A DNA stretch of 64,000 nucleotides from Micromussa lordhowensis (Eukaryota; Cnidaria; Anthozoa; Scleractinia; Lobophylliidae), in NCBI GenBank assembly GCA_964020085.1, contig OZ026604.1, positions 28,918,618 through 28,982,617 on the forward strand, given 5' to 3'. Position 1 is the first letter of the stretch; the number at the start of each line of letters is the position of its first letter. Of this stretch, positions 12,865 through 25,800 are shown piece after piece. A program made the position numbers and the translations under genes. The notes below the pieces were generated by a model. It had not been told where the DNA came from and did no database searches. It worked only from the letters and a program-made list of their open reading frames with translations.

Positions 12865-12931
12865 ATGTTTTGCTGTAACTGTGGGCGACAAGTTTCGGAT
12901 GGCGTCAACTACTGTTCAAACTGTGGGAAAG
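12865..12931 (+). pseudogene. Zinc-ribbon first exon, left-arm copy in element A
   Basis: An ATG opens a 22-residue frame with Cys-x2-Cys-x10-Cys-x2-Cys (CCNCG ... YCSNCGK), ending at AAAG|GTGAGC, a strong splice donor. The same exon occurs inverted at 13659-13725. Downstream exons are missing. The Cys spacing is identical to that of the 34408-34346 frame beside the HECT gene of element 2, so I infer it is the 5' exon of an accessory gene lost by deletion. Confidence 0.6.
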
Positions 12932-13369
12932 GTGAGCATTTCGAATAGCTTTTCGTTAAATTTATACTCGCACGTTGAGACGATTTGCATTTGTGTTTAA
13001 ACTGACTTTATTTCAGTTGAATAGAGTTTAAGAACTTAATCAAGTGTATTGTAGACCTTAAATGTCTCGACCCCTTTTTTTCTAATGCAGTCTTAACACT
13101 ATAAACCGAATAGAAATAAACGTTCCTCGAATATTACAGAATCAGCTTCCTTTGTGCTACACTACAGAAGACAGGGCCACTTTTACCTGCTTTTACAAAT
13201 GTATCTATTTACAAACGACCCGACCGGCTCGATTGGCTCTACTCCTCTGGAGCCAAAGGAGCCATTTTTCTTTCTTGATATTCACTGGTGCCGAGCTGAA
13301 GGAGCCACAAATTATGTCACCAAAAGTGTCCTTGAATACTGTAGTTTTGCCTAATCTTGTGCATACTTC

Positions 13370-13530
13370 CTTGAAATCGCCAAAGATCGCATTGAAAGAA
13401 GTTTTAAATCTTACTAAAAATAGTAAGATTCAAAACTTCTTTCGATCGCATTGAAAGAAGTTTTGAATCTTACTATTTTTAGTAAGATTCAAAACTTCTT
13501 TCAATGCGATCTTTGGCGATTTCAAGGCTG
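13370..13530. repeat. Inner palindrome of element A
   Basis: TTGAAATCGCCAAAGATCGC, AAAGAAGTTTTGAATCTTAC and the TACTAAAAATAGTA core are repeated in direct and inverted orientation, giving a long hairpin-forming centre. Confidence 0.8.
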
Positions 13531-13658
13531 CATTAGAAGGGGTCGAGACATTTAAGGTCTAAACTCTATTCAACTGAAATGAAGTCAGTTTAAACACAAA
13601 TGCAAATCGTCTCAACGTGCGAGTATAAATTTAACGAAAAGCTATTCGAAATGCTCAC

Positions 13659-13725
13659 CTTTCCCACAGTTTGAACAGTAGTTGACGCCATCCGAAACTT
13701 GTTGCCCACAGTTACAGCAAAACAT
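13659..13725 (-). pseudogene. Zinc-ribbon first exon, right-arm copy in element A
   Basis: This is the inverted twin of 12865-12931, with the ATG at 13725 and donor GTGAGC after 13659. It reads CCNCGQQVSDGVNYCSNCGK. It points inward from the right end, the same place and orientation as the HECT gene of element 2. Confidence 0.6.
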
Positions 13726-13865
13726 CTTCCTGACGACCTCCTTCAAATGTTCCAAGATGGCGCAAATGGCGGAAAGTGATGAGCAGCCGCTGACCCCTTT
13801 ACTGCATTTTCTTATCCCATGGTGCACCTTGATAACTCGCCCCAACCCCACGTGAGGACATACTT

Positions 13866-14205
13866 TGACTTTTGCCGTGAGGTTTTTCTATTTGCCGTGA
13901 GGTTTTTCTATTTGCCGTGAGGTTTTTCTATTTGCCGTGAGGTTTCTCTATTTGCCGTGAGGTTTTTCTATTTGCCGTGAGGTTTTTCTTTTTGCCGTGA
14001 GACTTTTACTTTTGCCGTGAGTCTTTTTCTTTTGCCGTGAGGTTTTTCTTTTTGCCGTGAGTCTTTTTCTTTTTGCCGTGAGTCTTTTTCTTTTTGCCGT
14101 GAGGTTTTTCTTTTTGCCGTGAGTCTTTTTCTTTTTGCCGTGAGTCTTTTTCTTTTGCCGTGAGGTTTTCCTTTTCGCCGTGAGGTTATTTCTTTTGCCG
14201 TGACA
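13866..14205 (-). repeat. Right subterminal array of element A (about 17 copies)
   Basis: This is the inverse of the left array (unit GTTTTTCTTTTTGCCGTGAG), shorter by about 11 units. The difference fits unequal copy-number change of a tandem array in one arm. Confidence 0.95.
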
Positions 14206-14429
14206 GTTGTGGGCCACCGTACCCTTCAGTATTTCGGTATAAGGGGAAAAACAAAAGAAATTAATTATTCATCTCCCGACCTTGATGTGATTTGTTCTGC
14301 TTGATTCTCCCAAGCCTTGGAGCTAAGTTAGAATCTTAGTGTATTCAGGAGCCCATTGGGCTCCTGGTGTATTAAAAAATGGCCTATTACCAGTAAATTA
14401 TGAGTAGTCAGAAATTTAATATTTCAATA

Positions 14430-14833
14430 CAGTGGAACCCTGTCTTACAGTTACCTCGTTACATGTAATACAGTCACCTCGTTATTATGGCCACTTTTTG
14501 TTGTTCCGGCAAAACGCTCATACATTTTCTTGTAAGAAAACCCTGTTAATTAATGCGGTCAACCATTAATACTGCGAAAGACCACACTGTGAAATCCCAA
14601 CCAGTGTCATCCTTTATAATACCCTGTTTACATGCCCATTCAAACCAGTTGTGTTCATCTTTCCATTGTTAATATTGTCTATACTGATTGAAGTTTCATT
14701 CTTTTAAAAATTATATCTGCATTCCCGACGTTTTTTAAAGAACAGTCATATAGTAGTGCAGTTGTCACTCAATTTTGACCAGTCATGCAATTTGACCCTA
14801 CCCCATTTTCACGGCCCGTTGGTGGTTCCACTG
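14430..14833. mobile_element. MITE with CAGTGGAACC ends (pogo/Tigger-like)
   Basis: CAGTGGAACC at 14430 is matched by GGTTCCACTG ending at 14833. The internal text (TACCTCGTTATTATGGCCAC ... AAGAAAACCCTGTTAAT) recurs at 48955-49110 and partly at 55590-55680. A TA precedes the left end; the right flank reads CA, so the target duplication is imperfect. No coding region. Confidence 0.5.
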
Positions 14834-16287
14834 CAGTAAGAAAAAGTCTTTGGCTACCTTTAGATGGACCAGGATCTTGGGTGGCCATTTTTTCTCTCAC
14901 GGTTTTCTTTCAAGTCTTCCTCGCCGGACTAAGCAAAATGAAGGATTACTCATATAGTCTGCATGAACTTCATTTTATTCACTTCTCACATTTCACACTA
15001 CATGGGTTGGACTAACTTTGCAAATGTTTACTCACTTTTTAGTCAAACACAAATACAAAATGTTATGTATCAGACGAAAAGTAAGCCTCGATCTCATCCC
15101 CAGAGTCTGCACAATTTTGGTCAGCAAGATCCAGTGGTGACCGAACCCTTGACCCTCCTGTCAGATCGCTCCAGATGACTCCAGATAAAGTCAAAAATCG
15201 GAACCAGAAAATCCCGGTTCTACTTTCATTGTGTACTAGGAATATAGTGCTCGACAACATCAACACGAAGATCAATATCCTTCTGAAATTGCTTTTAAAT
15301 CATCACGCCACCAGGGTAAACATGACATTGTAATTTTACTTCTGCTCATTTTCAAGGTGCCTCATCTCAGTACCCTGGGACCCTGGGACTTGACAAAATC
15401 TTCTCAATGAGAGCAACTTTTCAGAGGCCCTCAAAGGGAAGGGCATGATGCATTAGTATGACGATAGGACTACAATCTTGACCTTAACAAGTTTATTTTG
15501 ACAATTGACAATTGATTTGAAGACATGGTCCTCTCCAATAAGGGCTTACTAGGTAGTTATAGTGGAACAGGACATGCAATGTTTGACCCATGTACAAAGC
15601 ATGCTTCTGTTTTGCTGAGCTAATTCTTACGAGTATTTCTGGGGTTTATCCTTTTTCTTGTATACAGTAATTTGTTGTTGTTATTTAAAGCTTTAAAAAA
15701 ATAACTTGCTTTATTTTAAGTGTCAAAGTCTTTAGCACTACTGTGCTAATTGAGGACACTGAAATGAGCAAACAAATATTGTAAATTGAACAGAAGCTTC
15801 TTAAAATCCCAACTGGTGGGAGGCTGACCAGTTGGCTATTTACAAAGCATACAAGAGTTGAATCTGGAACCACCAAACACAAATCCATCCAGGGACAGGG
15901 AGGAGGATTTGAGCCCGGGTCCTCAGGATTACAAATCCAGTGCCCTAACCACTAGGTCATGCCGTCTCCACTACCTTGTTCACCTTCTGCTTTTCTTTTT
16001 TTTTTTTGGGGGGGGGGGGGAGGGGGAAGGGGGGAGATGAAGTACCTCCTCGCATTGAGATTTCATGAAAAAAAAACTGTGTTGTGTTATCGTGAGTTGG
16101 ATAGAATTTAAAACATGACATTTTGTGGTAGAGAAAAGAACGATCTTGCTTGCATAATAATATTGATCTCGCTTGCATTGCCTGCACCAGCATCTCGCAC
16201 CACTCAGTTTCTTGATAATGAGTTCCTGATTTCCTTTATGAATTAAACCTTGATGTGCAATCCACTGTTGTGTTATAAAAGATGCAC
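14834..16287. other. Intergenic region between element A/MITE and the archease 3' end
   Basis: Apart from the SINE at 15695-15968, a G-rich run at 16008-16035 and probable archease 3' UTR near 16288, I see no supported gene. A short minus-strand frame at about 14892 (ATGGCCACCCAAG) has no recognisable product. Confidence 0.5.
15695..15968 (-). mobile_element. tRNA-derived SINE (family B)
   Basis: The minus strand begins with a tRNA-like head: A box CTAGTGGTTAGGGCACTGG and B box GGCTCAAATCC. A body follows (CCTCCCACCAGTTGGGATTT; GTGTCCTCAATTAGCACAGT) and an ACTTAAAATAAAGC tail. Length and order fit a Pol III SINE. It lies between archease's 3' end and element A. Confidence 0.75.
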
Positions 16288-19200
16288 TTAGATATCAATT
16301 ATGACGTAAACTTCATGCTTGTCGTCGTTGTCGTGAACTTGCATGTTGGAGTAGGTTATTGCCTTTACCTCTGTGCCCTGATGATAAAAGAAATTAAAGA
16401 AGCATAAAATTGACAAATGACTGCCAGCCAGATTCCAATTGCATTTCAAGCATTCTGTACATCTCATGTTGGGTTTTAGTTGTACAATGTTCCTTTTTTC
16501 CATGTCTATATTTTCCTTGTGATGTTGTAATTCAATCAGTGTAAACTATTTTGTAAATAGTGCAAACAATAAAAATTTGATTCCGACTCTGACAACTGAT
16601 ACAACAAGGAAAGAATCAAAATATTTTCAGTGAACATGTGATCTTTGTGGCTAAAATATAAATATATATATTTGTGTATATAAATATACATCAAATGATG
16701 AAATATATTATTAATACAGTCCAACCTTGCAAATCTCTACACATAAAAATTATAAATCTCACCTGTGGATGTTTCTTAAGGTCAAATTCTTCACCTCTCC
16801 TAGAAATTTTATTTCAAAACAAACATAAGACTGGTCTTACCAACTTCTTTTTAATGAAAAGATGAGCATGGGTAATTTAAACACTACCCTCACGATAGCA
16901 AGACATGAACCCTCAGAAAGATATAGATCTACAGCTTGTGGTTTAAAGGCAATTTGCATGATCAATCAATCAATCAATAATCTTTATTTATACACGATAA
17001 AAATTTAAAGCGACGCTTCGCTTGTGGGGTCGTGTCTAAATAATTAAGTAAGATAACTAATAAATTAAAAAATAAATAGGATATACACCAGCTAAAATCA
17101 TATAGCTACTCACTAATTACAAGTCTAAAACGATAAAGACTAAGATTCTAAAATACAAGGTGGTACTCCAGTATCGACTAATTATTAACACTAATTATAC
17201 TTAAAATCTTCCTCCCTTCTGGTTAATGTTTGAGGGGAGATGCAGTCAAAATCTAGGTGTAACAGAGTCTTTGATCGTCTAGCCATAATCGCGTATTTCT
17301 TAACATTGTCTATGTCTTCATTAAGTTGAGGAACCAACGTATTCCAAACTATTGCTCCTCTACGAGCTACAGAGTTCCTCATGTAGTTGGTGTTAAAACG
17401 AGGGACATCAATTTTCAGTTTCTTCCTAAGTTGATATCGCTTGATGTTATCATTGTTCTTAATAATAGCTGACATAGCGTCAGGAGTCAGGTTATTGTAG
17501 ATTTTATACATAAGCTTAGCTAAGCTAATTTTATACATAAAGGCTAAAGAAGACCAATTAGCCTTTTTCATAACATCTACGTTAGACATCTCCCAAGGTA
17601 GCTCAAAGATAATTCTCGCAGCTCTACAATGCAGTGCTTCCAAGGCCTTAAAACCTTCCTTGTTTGTGAGACCTCCCCATACTGATATACCATATACGAT
17701 CGACGGCATAATAACTCTAAAATACAAGTCTAATAACATATTCTTTGGAAGAAATCTGCTACGTTTTAACAAGTTTAACTTATCAACAAAGCCTTTTTTA
17801 ACAACACTAACATGTTGAGACCAGTTTAGTTGATCATCTATCAATACCCCTAATAGACGAGAGTGTGTAACCCATTTGATGGTGTACTGGGCCAACATTA
17901 GCTCTTTCAAAGGGCCAATGAATCTACCACGATGAAGGATCATTGCTTCGCATTTCTTTGGATGAGGCACAAGCGAGTTTGCTTTGCACCAGTATAGAAG
18001 CTCTTCTAAAGCTTGATTAAGATCCGAAATTACTGCGTCGATAGAGTCGCCAATGCAATATAGGGTAGTATCATCAGCATACATGTAGGTTGTCGCAGTG
18101 GTTATAGCTTCAGGTAAATCACTTGTGTAAAGAGAAAATAAGTTCGGTCCTAAAACGGAACCCTGCGGTATTCCAGATTTAACAGTGTTAAGATCGGATG
18201 CTATACCATTTAGGACAGTATATTGTTTTCTATTGTCAAGGTAACTGCGCAGCCAGTCGAGTAGCACTCCATTAATTCCAAAATCTTTTTCTAATTTACG
18301 TAATAGCACACAATGGGAGACGCAGTCGAACGCTTTCTGGAAATCTACCAGCACTATACCAACAACTTTATTTGAATCAATGGCACTCCTCCAAATTTCT
18401 GTCATATGTACTAGCAACAGCTCAGTAGAATATCCTCTCCTGTACGCCCATTGCTTGTCTGTAATTAATTTATTTTCAATAAACGCATGATGAATGATCG
18501 AATCAGCAACAATGGTTTCAAGTATTTTACTCGGAACACTGAGAAGAGATATGGGGCGATAATTTCCGATATCAGTCTCGTCATCCTTTTTAAAAACTGG
18601 ATTGACTCTCGCAGTCTTCCACTGGCTAAAGACGTAGCCATCTTTCAAACTCATGTTGTAAAGGAACATCAACGGGGTTAGCAATGCATCTCCTGCTTCC
18701 TTGACTATTTTCGGTGATATATCGTCGGGTCCTGTCGCTTTATTTGTTTTCAGATTAGCTAATTTTCTCTCAATGGCCAATGGCGATAGTGCAATGTTAT
18801 TGACACAGGGAACAATCTTAGTTGACGTGACCAGGTCAGATAGATATTGGGGCTGGAAACTACCAGCCAGTTTCTCCCCGATGTTAGAGAAGAAATTATT
18901 GACTAGGTTTGATTTTTCTTTATCATCAACTGCGAGCGATCCATCCTCTCTTTTCAACGGACCTATCGCTTTCCTTAATTTAGGATTATTCGCCTTTGAA
19001 AGCAGGTTCCAATACTCTGCAGTGGTTTTCACATCAGCTAATAGATCTTTAAAATGTATAGCCTTGGCTCTGCGTATATCAGCTGTGATTTCATTTCTAA
19101 GTTTCTTATATGCAGCCCATTTGCTAGGATCCTTTGTCCGGTTTGCCTCTTTGAATAATTTAAATCTGCGATTCATGTTGTGCCTAATTGTGTTGTTAAT

Positions 19201-19865
19201 CCACGGAGCAGACATACTTCTCACTTTCACATCTTTAAACGGGGCGTGAGCATTGCATATATCTTTAAACAATAGTTCCCATCCCCAGAGATTTCATAAT
19301 CAACATGATTCATAATCAACATTAGAAATCAACATTAGAAATCAAATCAAGGAACTGAAACCAGTTCTTTTGAGTTTGACGGTAATTACGTTTTAGACAA
19401 ACAAGGAATGCGCACCTATGTGTGCAAGCTCATGATTTCTAAATCATTACAACTACTGTTTTAAAAGTAAAATTTGAATGATATTCCATTATTTGACACA
19501 CATGGCAGACATCATCACGCAATGGTGCCAAAAAACCGACCTAATTATTCTGGATGCATTATGGAATATTATTTCAATTATTCAGAGAGAAAAAAAGCAT
19601 TAACTTCAAAAAATGTGTAGGATTCTCTATAGAAAATGTTCAACTTAAAATATATTTACTCACCCTACTGCTCTGATCTTAAAATTATCCTTGTCAAATT
19701 CTAAAATTTCCACCTCCTGTGAAGCAATCAAAACAACTCTGATGAATATTTTATAATAAAAATTAGTATTCATTCAAAATATTTCCCCGTTTCTGATTGA
19801 TTAAAACCACACGCATAATTTACCATAACCGGCTGCTGTTCACCAAATTTGGAAAGTGTCTTCGC

Positions 19866-19898
<33 letters not shown>

Positions 19899-22800
19899 GC
19901 TTCAGATTATTGAACCGGTGATATCAAAATGACGTCAAAAGTGCAGGCCGCTGCAGATTATTGAACCATTCACCGAGAAAACCTGGGGACGATATTATGT
20001 TATTTTTAGTGAGCGAAAAAACAAAGAGCGAAATCGCGAAACTCCTTTAAGAAAGGGGAAATATTTTGAATGAATAATAAAGCCTTGGCCTTCGGCCTCT
20101 GTGGATAACACCCTCCTTGTTCTGCAGAATTCTTCATATCCTAATCAGCCTCATTCAGTAATTGCTAAATAATGAACTTTGATTCTACATGTATGCAAAG
20201 TAAGTAATTTTCCTTAAGGTGGCTCACTAGTCAAGTACATATATGAAAATCTGAAGATCTTGCCTGACTTGAGGAGGGGAGGGGGGTATTTAAAAGCTCT
20301 ATTTTTCTGCAAATATTTTGGTTGAGGGACTGAGTCTGGCATGCATATTTAATGTATGATGGCAGCTGGTCACGTGACCTTACTCAGCTCATTATAATTC
20401 ACTTTCAGTTCAGCGGAATCATGTGTAGCATTAATGTAATTTGGGGCAAAAATTGGACCAAATTTCATTATTTTGGGACATTTGCTGGTGCCAGAGCTCA
20501 TCATTAAGGGCTGAGATGGCTTAAACATTGCCAATTCCAAAGAACTGTTTATTGGCACTGTGAATGTAACAAACTTCGACCAGATGCCCAATTGCAGCTA
20601 CTGGAAGTTTGTTATTCATGGACAAGGGGCCAAAAAGCAAATGAGCCTTGTCTCACCAGGCTTCAACTGGCAGATATGAAAGTTTCAATCAATTGTGGAA
20701 GTGACTGGAAAACTTTTGGTTTGTTATTGAAGCCTGGTCAGAGACTTATATAAAAATATCCATTTGGTTGGAGGTAGGTCTTTCCCGCTCAAAGAACACT
20801 CTAATTTCCCAGGATGCAATGCGGTCAGATTTCTGCTCGTTGGCTGCTTGGTTGAGATTGCTGACAAAAAGGAGCTATTTAAGCTCTTGCTGGACTTTTT
20901 TGGCCGAACTTTCCAGTTGAGTTGGAAGCAGAAGAGTTGTTTTGTAATGATTTCCCTGTGATTAAATGACTGAGTTAATGAAGGATGTGTCCAGACTGTT
21001 TGCTTGTGGGGTAAGATCTGCATGAAATCCATGTAGTGTTTTGCAGCCGGTATGTAGTTTTTCTGCAATATCTATTGTCTACATTTTCGGAGAAAGAGCA
21101 CAGTGCTGCCATCTATTTTCCTCCACTGTTTCAGTGCAAAACAAATACTTCTGCACTAGAATTGCTTACAGAAATGATAAGACCAAGCCTGGAGAATTTT
21201 TTTCTCAACCCTATGCAGTTTCGAATGTTCAGACGTGCATGGAAATGGTAGCTAGGGACATCCTTAATGTTCCATGCTTTTAATATTTCCAGCTTTCTGG
21301 GCCTCAGGCTGAAGGTTGATGAACACTCTATGCAATGAACTAAAATAATGCTTATCTGGCAAATTCTTTTGCTACAGCAGGCAAAACACTGGTGCTGTGT
21401 ATTGTCCAAAAAGGTCTGTTTTTGCAAATTTCAACTTTCCAGATTTTTTTCTCTGCAAGTATTGAATGCCAGCCAGCCATTTTAGTTGATTGCATAGACC
21501 AATCTAAATGTAATCTGCAAAAAATGGTTTCTTGCCTGTGTGACTTATCGTTTTCTCTCAGTTACTGCTACAAGGAAAGCACCCTCTGAGACACCATACC
21601 AAGGCTTGTACTGTTACCATGGCAACAAGACACCCAAACATCATTGTGTTTGTCATCATTCATAGCAACTAGTGTCATGATGTTGGTTTTGTCTAATTTA
21701 GTTGCATTTTCATGTCAAAGGTCTTTTTGACTAGTGAGCCACCTTAAATACAGATACCCCCAACATACATGTTCAACTTTTCATATGGCTTAATTGCAAT
21801 TGTTTCATGTGAATTGTGTGCACCTGAGAGAAGCTGCACATTGTTTGTTACGCGGGATGACGTAGTCAGCCAGCGTCTTAAATTCGGGAGCGCATTCCTT
21901 TGGATTTCTTGGGAGTCAAAAATTGCCTTGTTTTTTTAAACTTTCCCGTATCCCGAGCCCGTCCCGAAAAATTGTGTGATTTTTATCGGCTGCAACTACG
22001 AATCACGTGCAAGTCAGGTTGGATTGCACCATTCAAGCAGGAAAAAGCTATTTCGTCCGCAAATAAAGCCAGGTATTAAACTACGCAGAGTGATTGTTTG
22101 ACATTTACATCGGATAATTGGTTTGTTATTTTGATTCGTTTCGAAATTGTGTGGTTAAACATGAATAGCTGCACAGAGTGTCGTTTTTGAAACTGTGGTT
22201 AATAGTTTGTCACCCTGAACCAACGAGTTCAAGTCGAGCCAACGAGTTCATAAGCGAGTTCACAGTCGTCGAACCAACATGTTCACCATATCGAATCGAA
22301 CCAACAAGTTCATTGATAATTCAAGCTATGAGTAGCCACTTGTAGACTTGTTCAACGAGTACACTTGTGAAAAACTATTCAACATGAAATAAATGTTGAA
22401 GCAATTTTAACACACTGCAACTGGAGAGTACAGATATCAAAAAGTTGAGTCAAAGTACTCGGGTGTTATTAAAACGTTTAAGTACACACTCTGTTGAAGC
22501 TATCACTGCAATGTTGAATCGCACAATATTCTACTGCTTTGTCGATCCTCACCATGTTGCTTTTACTGTCTGTGATATCCATTTTGACATTACATAACCA
22601 GAGCATTGGTTTTGCAAATGTTAAAATTTCTAATCGATGCGCGTACGATTTCCAATGTTTTCCTATTCACATTAAGAGATACAGGGGAAAGTATTTGTTG
22701 AGAAGAATACCTCATGCTTCACATGGAAGCTTTAATCCTTACGTCATTACTAACAAAGAAGCGCACATTATAAAATGGCAACAAGTTCGGTAACGTAACT

Positions 22801-25800
22801 AAAGATAAGACCAGCGCTATCAGTGAACAGTAACAACAGACAACAGACATGAATTATTGTTTTACTCATGCAGGAAAGTTCTCATGCGCAGTAGACTGTT
22901 TTCTTAAACTTACATTTCCCGTTTTTAAAGGCTCTTTAAACTGTATTGAGCGTAATAAGTTTTTTCAAAAATTATCAGAGGCTTGTTTTCAATTAGATGT
23001 CACGCGTTCCTCCCCACGAACGGGGAGGAACGCGTGACAAGCCTAAGAACGTCTGCGTGAGTAAATTAGTGGTAAATTAGTCTCATGAACGGTCCGGACA
23101 CACACACCACGCTCATTTCTCCCGGAAAGGGTCATTTACCACAATAATATTCTCCCTGCAACCGTAACTATTATTAAAGGTCTTCACGCTCACTTCATTC
23201 TCATCATGTCTTCTTGGCTTTTATTTCTTTCACAGTTAGAGTACTCAACATCTCCGTCTCTCCTGCACACATTTGTTGTTGATACACTACTCAACCTTCC
23301 AACGCCAATCAACATAATTCTTACTAAACCAATACATCCCGCGTAAACGCCTTAAGGCCTCTTCTTGTTTGTTTTTAAAAACCTTATTCCAAAATGGCTG
23401 CCATTTTAGTGGTTTTTTTTTGCTTGCAAATTAGCCCTTTTTGCCTCGTTCAAGGGAAAATATTCTTTTGAACTTCAAGTATAAGAATGAGGTAGGTAGG
23501 TAAAGTCTGGATACGAGCCTAATGGCTCATCAGGCCGGAGCTTATCCCGGTTTCAGTAGCATGAAGCGACTAGGAGTATTTCTACTCCCCCCTGGATGGG
23601 ATGCTAGTCCATCGCAGGGTTACCCCCAGCATCAAATTCGCCGGTACCCATTTATACACCTGGGTGGAGAGAGGCACTGTGAGAGTAAAGTGTCTTGCCC
23701 AAGAACACAACACAATGTCCCCGGCCAGGGCTCGAACCCGGAGCGCTCGCTCCGGAGTCGAGCGCACTAACCATGAGGCCACCGCGCCCCCACCAGAGAA
23801 GAATGAGGATGAGGCAACAAGGGCTAATTTGAAGGCAAACAAAAGACCACTAAAATAGTGGCCATTTTGCTGTCATTGGCACACAACATCATCATACATG
23901 TTTGTCTAGAAAGTAGTACTGTTAAAAAACTTAGCTAAACATGCAAAAGCAAAGGGAGAAAAAAAGCGAAAAAAGCACACACAAGCACACATGTACATGT
24001 AGTTAACAACATGTTCTCAAACAACTTTCTTATAGAAATTACTGAAAAGGACTGTTTTTATTACATATCAACTAACAGTCACTGTCAATTTTTACTACAA
24101 AGCTCTTAATAAATGTAAAAGTTAATCCAAAAATTGTTTAACAACCCAAACTTATTAATCCATTTAATTTCAAGTACCTTAACAATAAAGTATGGATCAT
24201 CGCACATCAGGAAGAGGAACTCATCAAGAAAATGGAATAGCAAGCCGATCATGTCATCACCTGGAATGAAATTTAATGTAAGAGAGCTTGTGAATTAATT
24301 ATCGAACTGTTGCACTGTCCAGTTGAAGAGCTACTCCTGGACGCAGATGGAGCACCTTGGAGAGGGGGATATGAGTAGTTTTGTCAGTAGCAGATGCTCC
24401 AAGCTTCAGTTCAGATCAGATCACTGTTACAGTGAATCCCAAAATATGAATACAAGGCATGGGTAAGGGGTCGTGGGGTGCCAGTGACCCCCAATTTGTA
24501 AGCATTTTTTTAAGCAAACAACCTACAACAGGTGGCAAAAGAGACATGATAATCTGGTGAGTACCCTTGCTTTGATGCAGTGTGACCCCCCCCCCCCCCT
24601 CCCTTTTGAAAAATCCTGGCTACGCTCCTGGAAAATTGTTGCCATTTAGTAACAGTTATCTTGACTCATCTCTTCTAGGTTACTAAACTAGGTTAGATTT
24701 TCTACTTTTAAAACAGTTGTGACATGGGATCATTACCCCTTGTCTGTTGTTATGTAGATGTGTTTGGTAATTTATTTTTTGACCTACATGTAGGCAATTT
24801 ACTGGCTGTAATTTCTAATTTACATTACTATCAGCTAGGAAGTCCCACAATTATAATAATTTTTTGAATAACTCTATGTAAGGTAATTCATTCAATTTGT
24901 CATTTGTGACGCCACATTACCCTCAGCTGTGACTTCTATGGTTCTTGCAATGTCGATGCTGGACAGCTCTGTCATATAGCCAAACATAGCTGTTGCTACC
25001 TGGGAAAATTTCAAGAAATATTACAGAGTTCAGATAACAGACTGATGTCTATGTTTTGGTTTAAATTTGACTATTTAACTTTGATTTGAATTTTGTTCAT
25101 TAAAAGAAGTTTTATTTTTGGGTGCTTTCCATTCATCCAAAAATTCTGGTTTGAATTTCCAGGAATTTCCAGCAGTGAATGGGACAGCATTTTCTGGAAT
25201 TTTCAGAGAAGAGGACAAGGTTGTGAGGAATACCAAAATTTGTGAAGATTTCTGAACATAAATTTCTTGAATTTTTGGTTAAATGGTTCACATTGTGTGG
25301 TTCTATGTTAGTGACACATGCATTTTCACAAAATGAGTTCAATCATACCTGCTCAAAAGCTTCCTTCAGATCATCACCCCCTTAAGAGTTAAGCATTGAA
25401 TTAAGGAAGAATAAATTTGATGTGTTATTATGAAAGACAAAGCATCAGTGAAAGTATTAAATAAATGTAATTTAGTTGAACAATAAAGAAGCCTAAGCCA
25501 TGTATTACACTGTGATAAAACACAACAAGCATTTGAGAACATGAGGGAAATGCAGAAAACACTTGCCGCAGGTGAGTGTTTTCTACATTTCTCAAGCGTT
25601 TTCAAATGTTCGGAGTTTTTTATCACAGTTTATTATAAGGCTGTGTCTCACAAGGACTGGGAACTACCAAATTCATGAATTTGATTGGCTTAAATCGATA
25701 TTAAAAGCAGTCTAGATTTTCCTATCTAGACCGGCATCTAGACCAGTAATGTTTTGCGGTGAAAAAGTTCCAAACTAAAATCCAAAAATATTGACTATTT

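Larger units (their letters stand above)
12111..14221. mobile_element. Element A: fold-back TAY / 6-bp-TSD DNA transposon (IS3EU-like, non-autonomous)
   Basis: Both ends read TACGGTGGCCCACAACTGTC inward and are flanked by the perfect 6-bp direct repeat CCCTTC (12105-12110 and 14222-14227). Two long inverted arms (about 12111-13090 and 13530-14221) each contain an array of about 20-bp repeats, then a short unique segment with a zinc-ribbon exon, and meet around an inner palindrome. No integrase is present, so it must be mobilised in trans. The TSD length and TA[CT] termini match what I recall of the IS3EU superfamily; that assignment is inference. It begins 163 bp upstream of the MSH6 start codon. 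Confidence 0.85.

Noticed and set aside
12129..14205. CRISPR-like appearance of regularly spaced repeats
   Set aside because: The units are head-to-tail with no variable spacers, occur as inverted arrays in a transposon, and the DNA is eukaryotic.
14855..14905. Minus-strand ATGGCCACCCAAG frame as a gene start
   Set aside because: Only about 40 codons, no motif, overlaps MITE sequence, and no following exon.
18701..19249. 182-codon plus-strand frame
   Set aside because: It is antisense to the LINE RT ORF and has no recognisable motif.
22539..22793. 84-codon frame with hydrophobic start (possible signal peptide)
   Set aside because: It sits in an archease intron without homologous motif; the hydrophobic start fits T-rich noise. 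Not supported.
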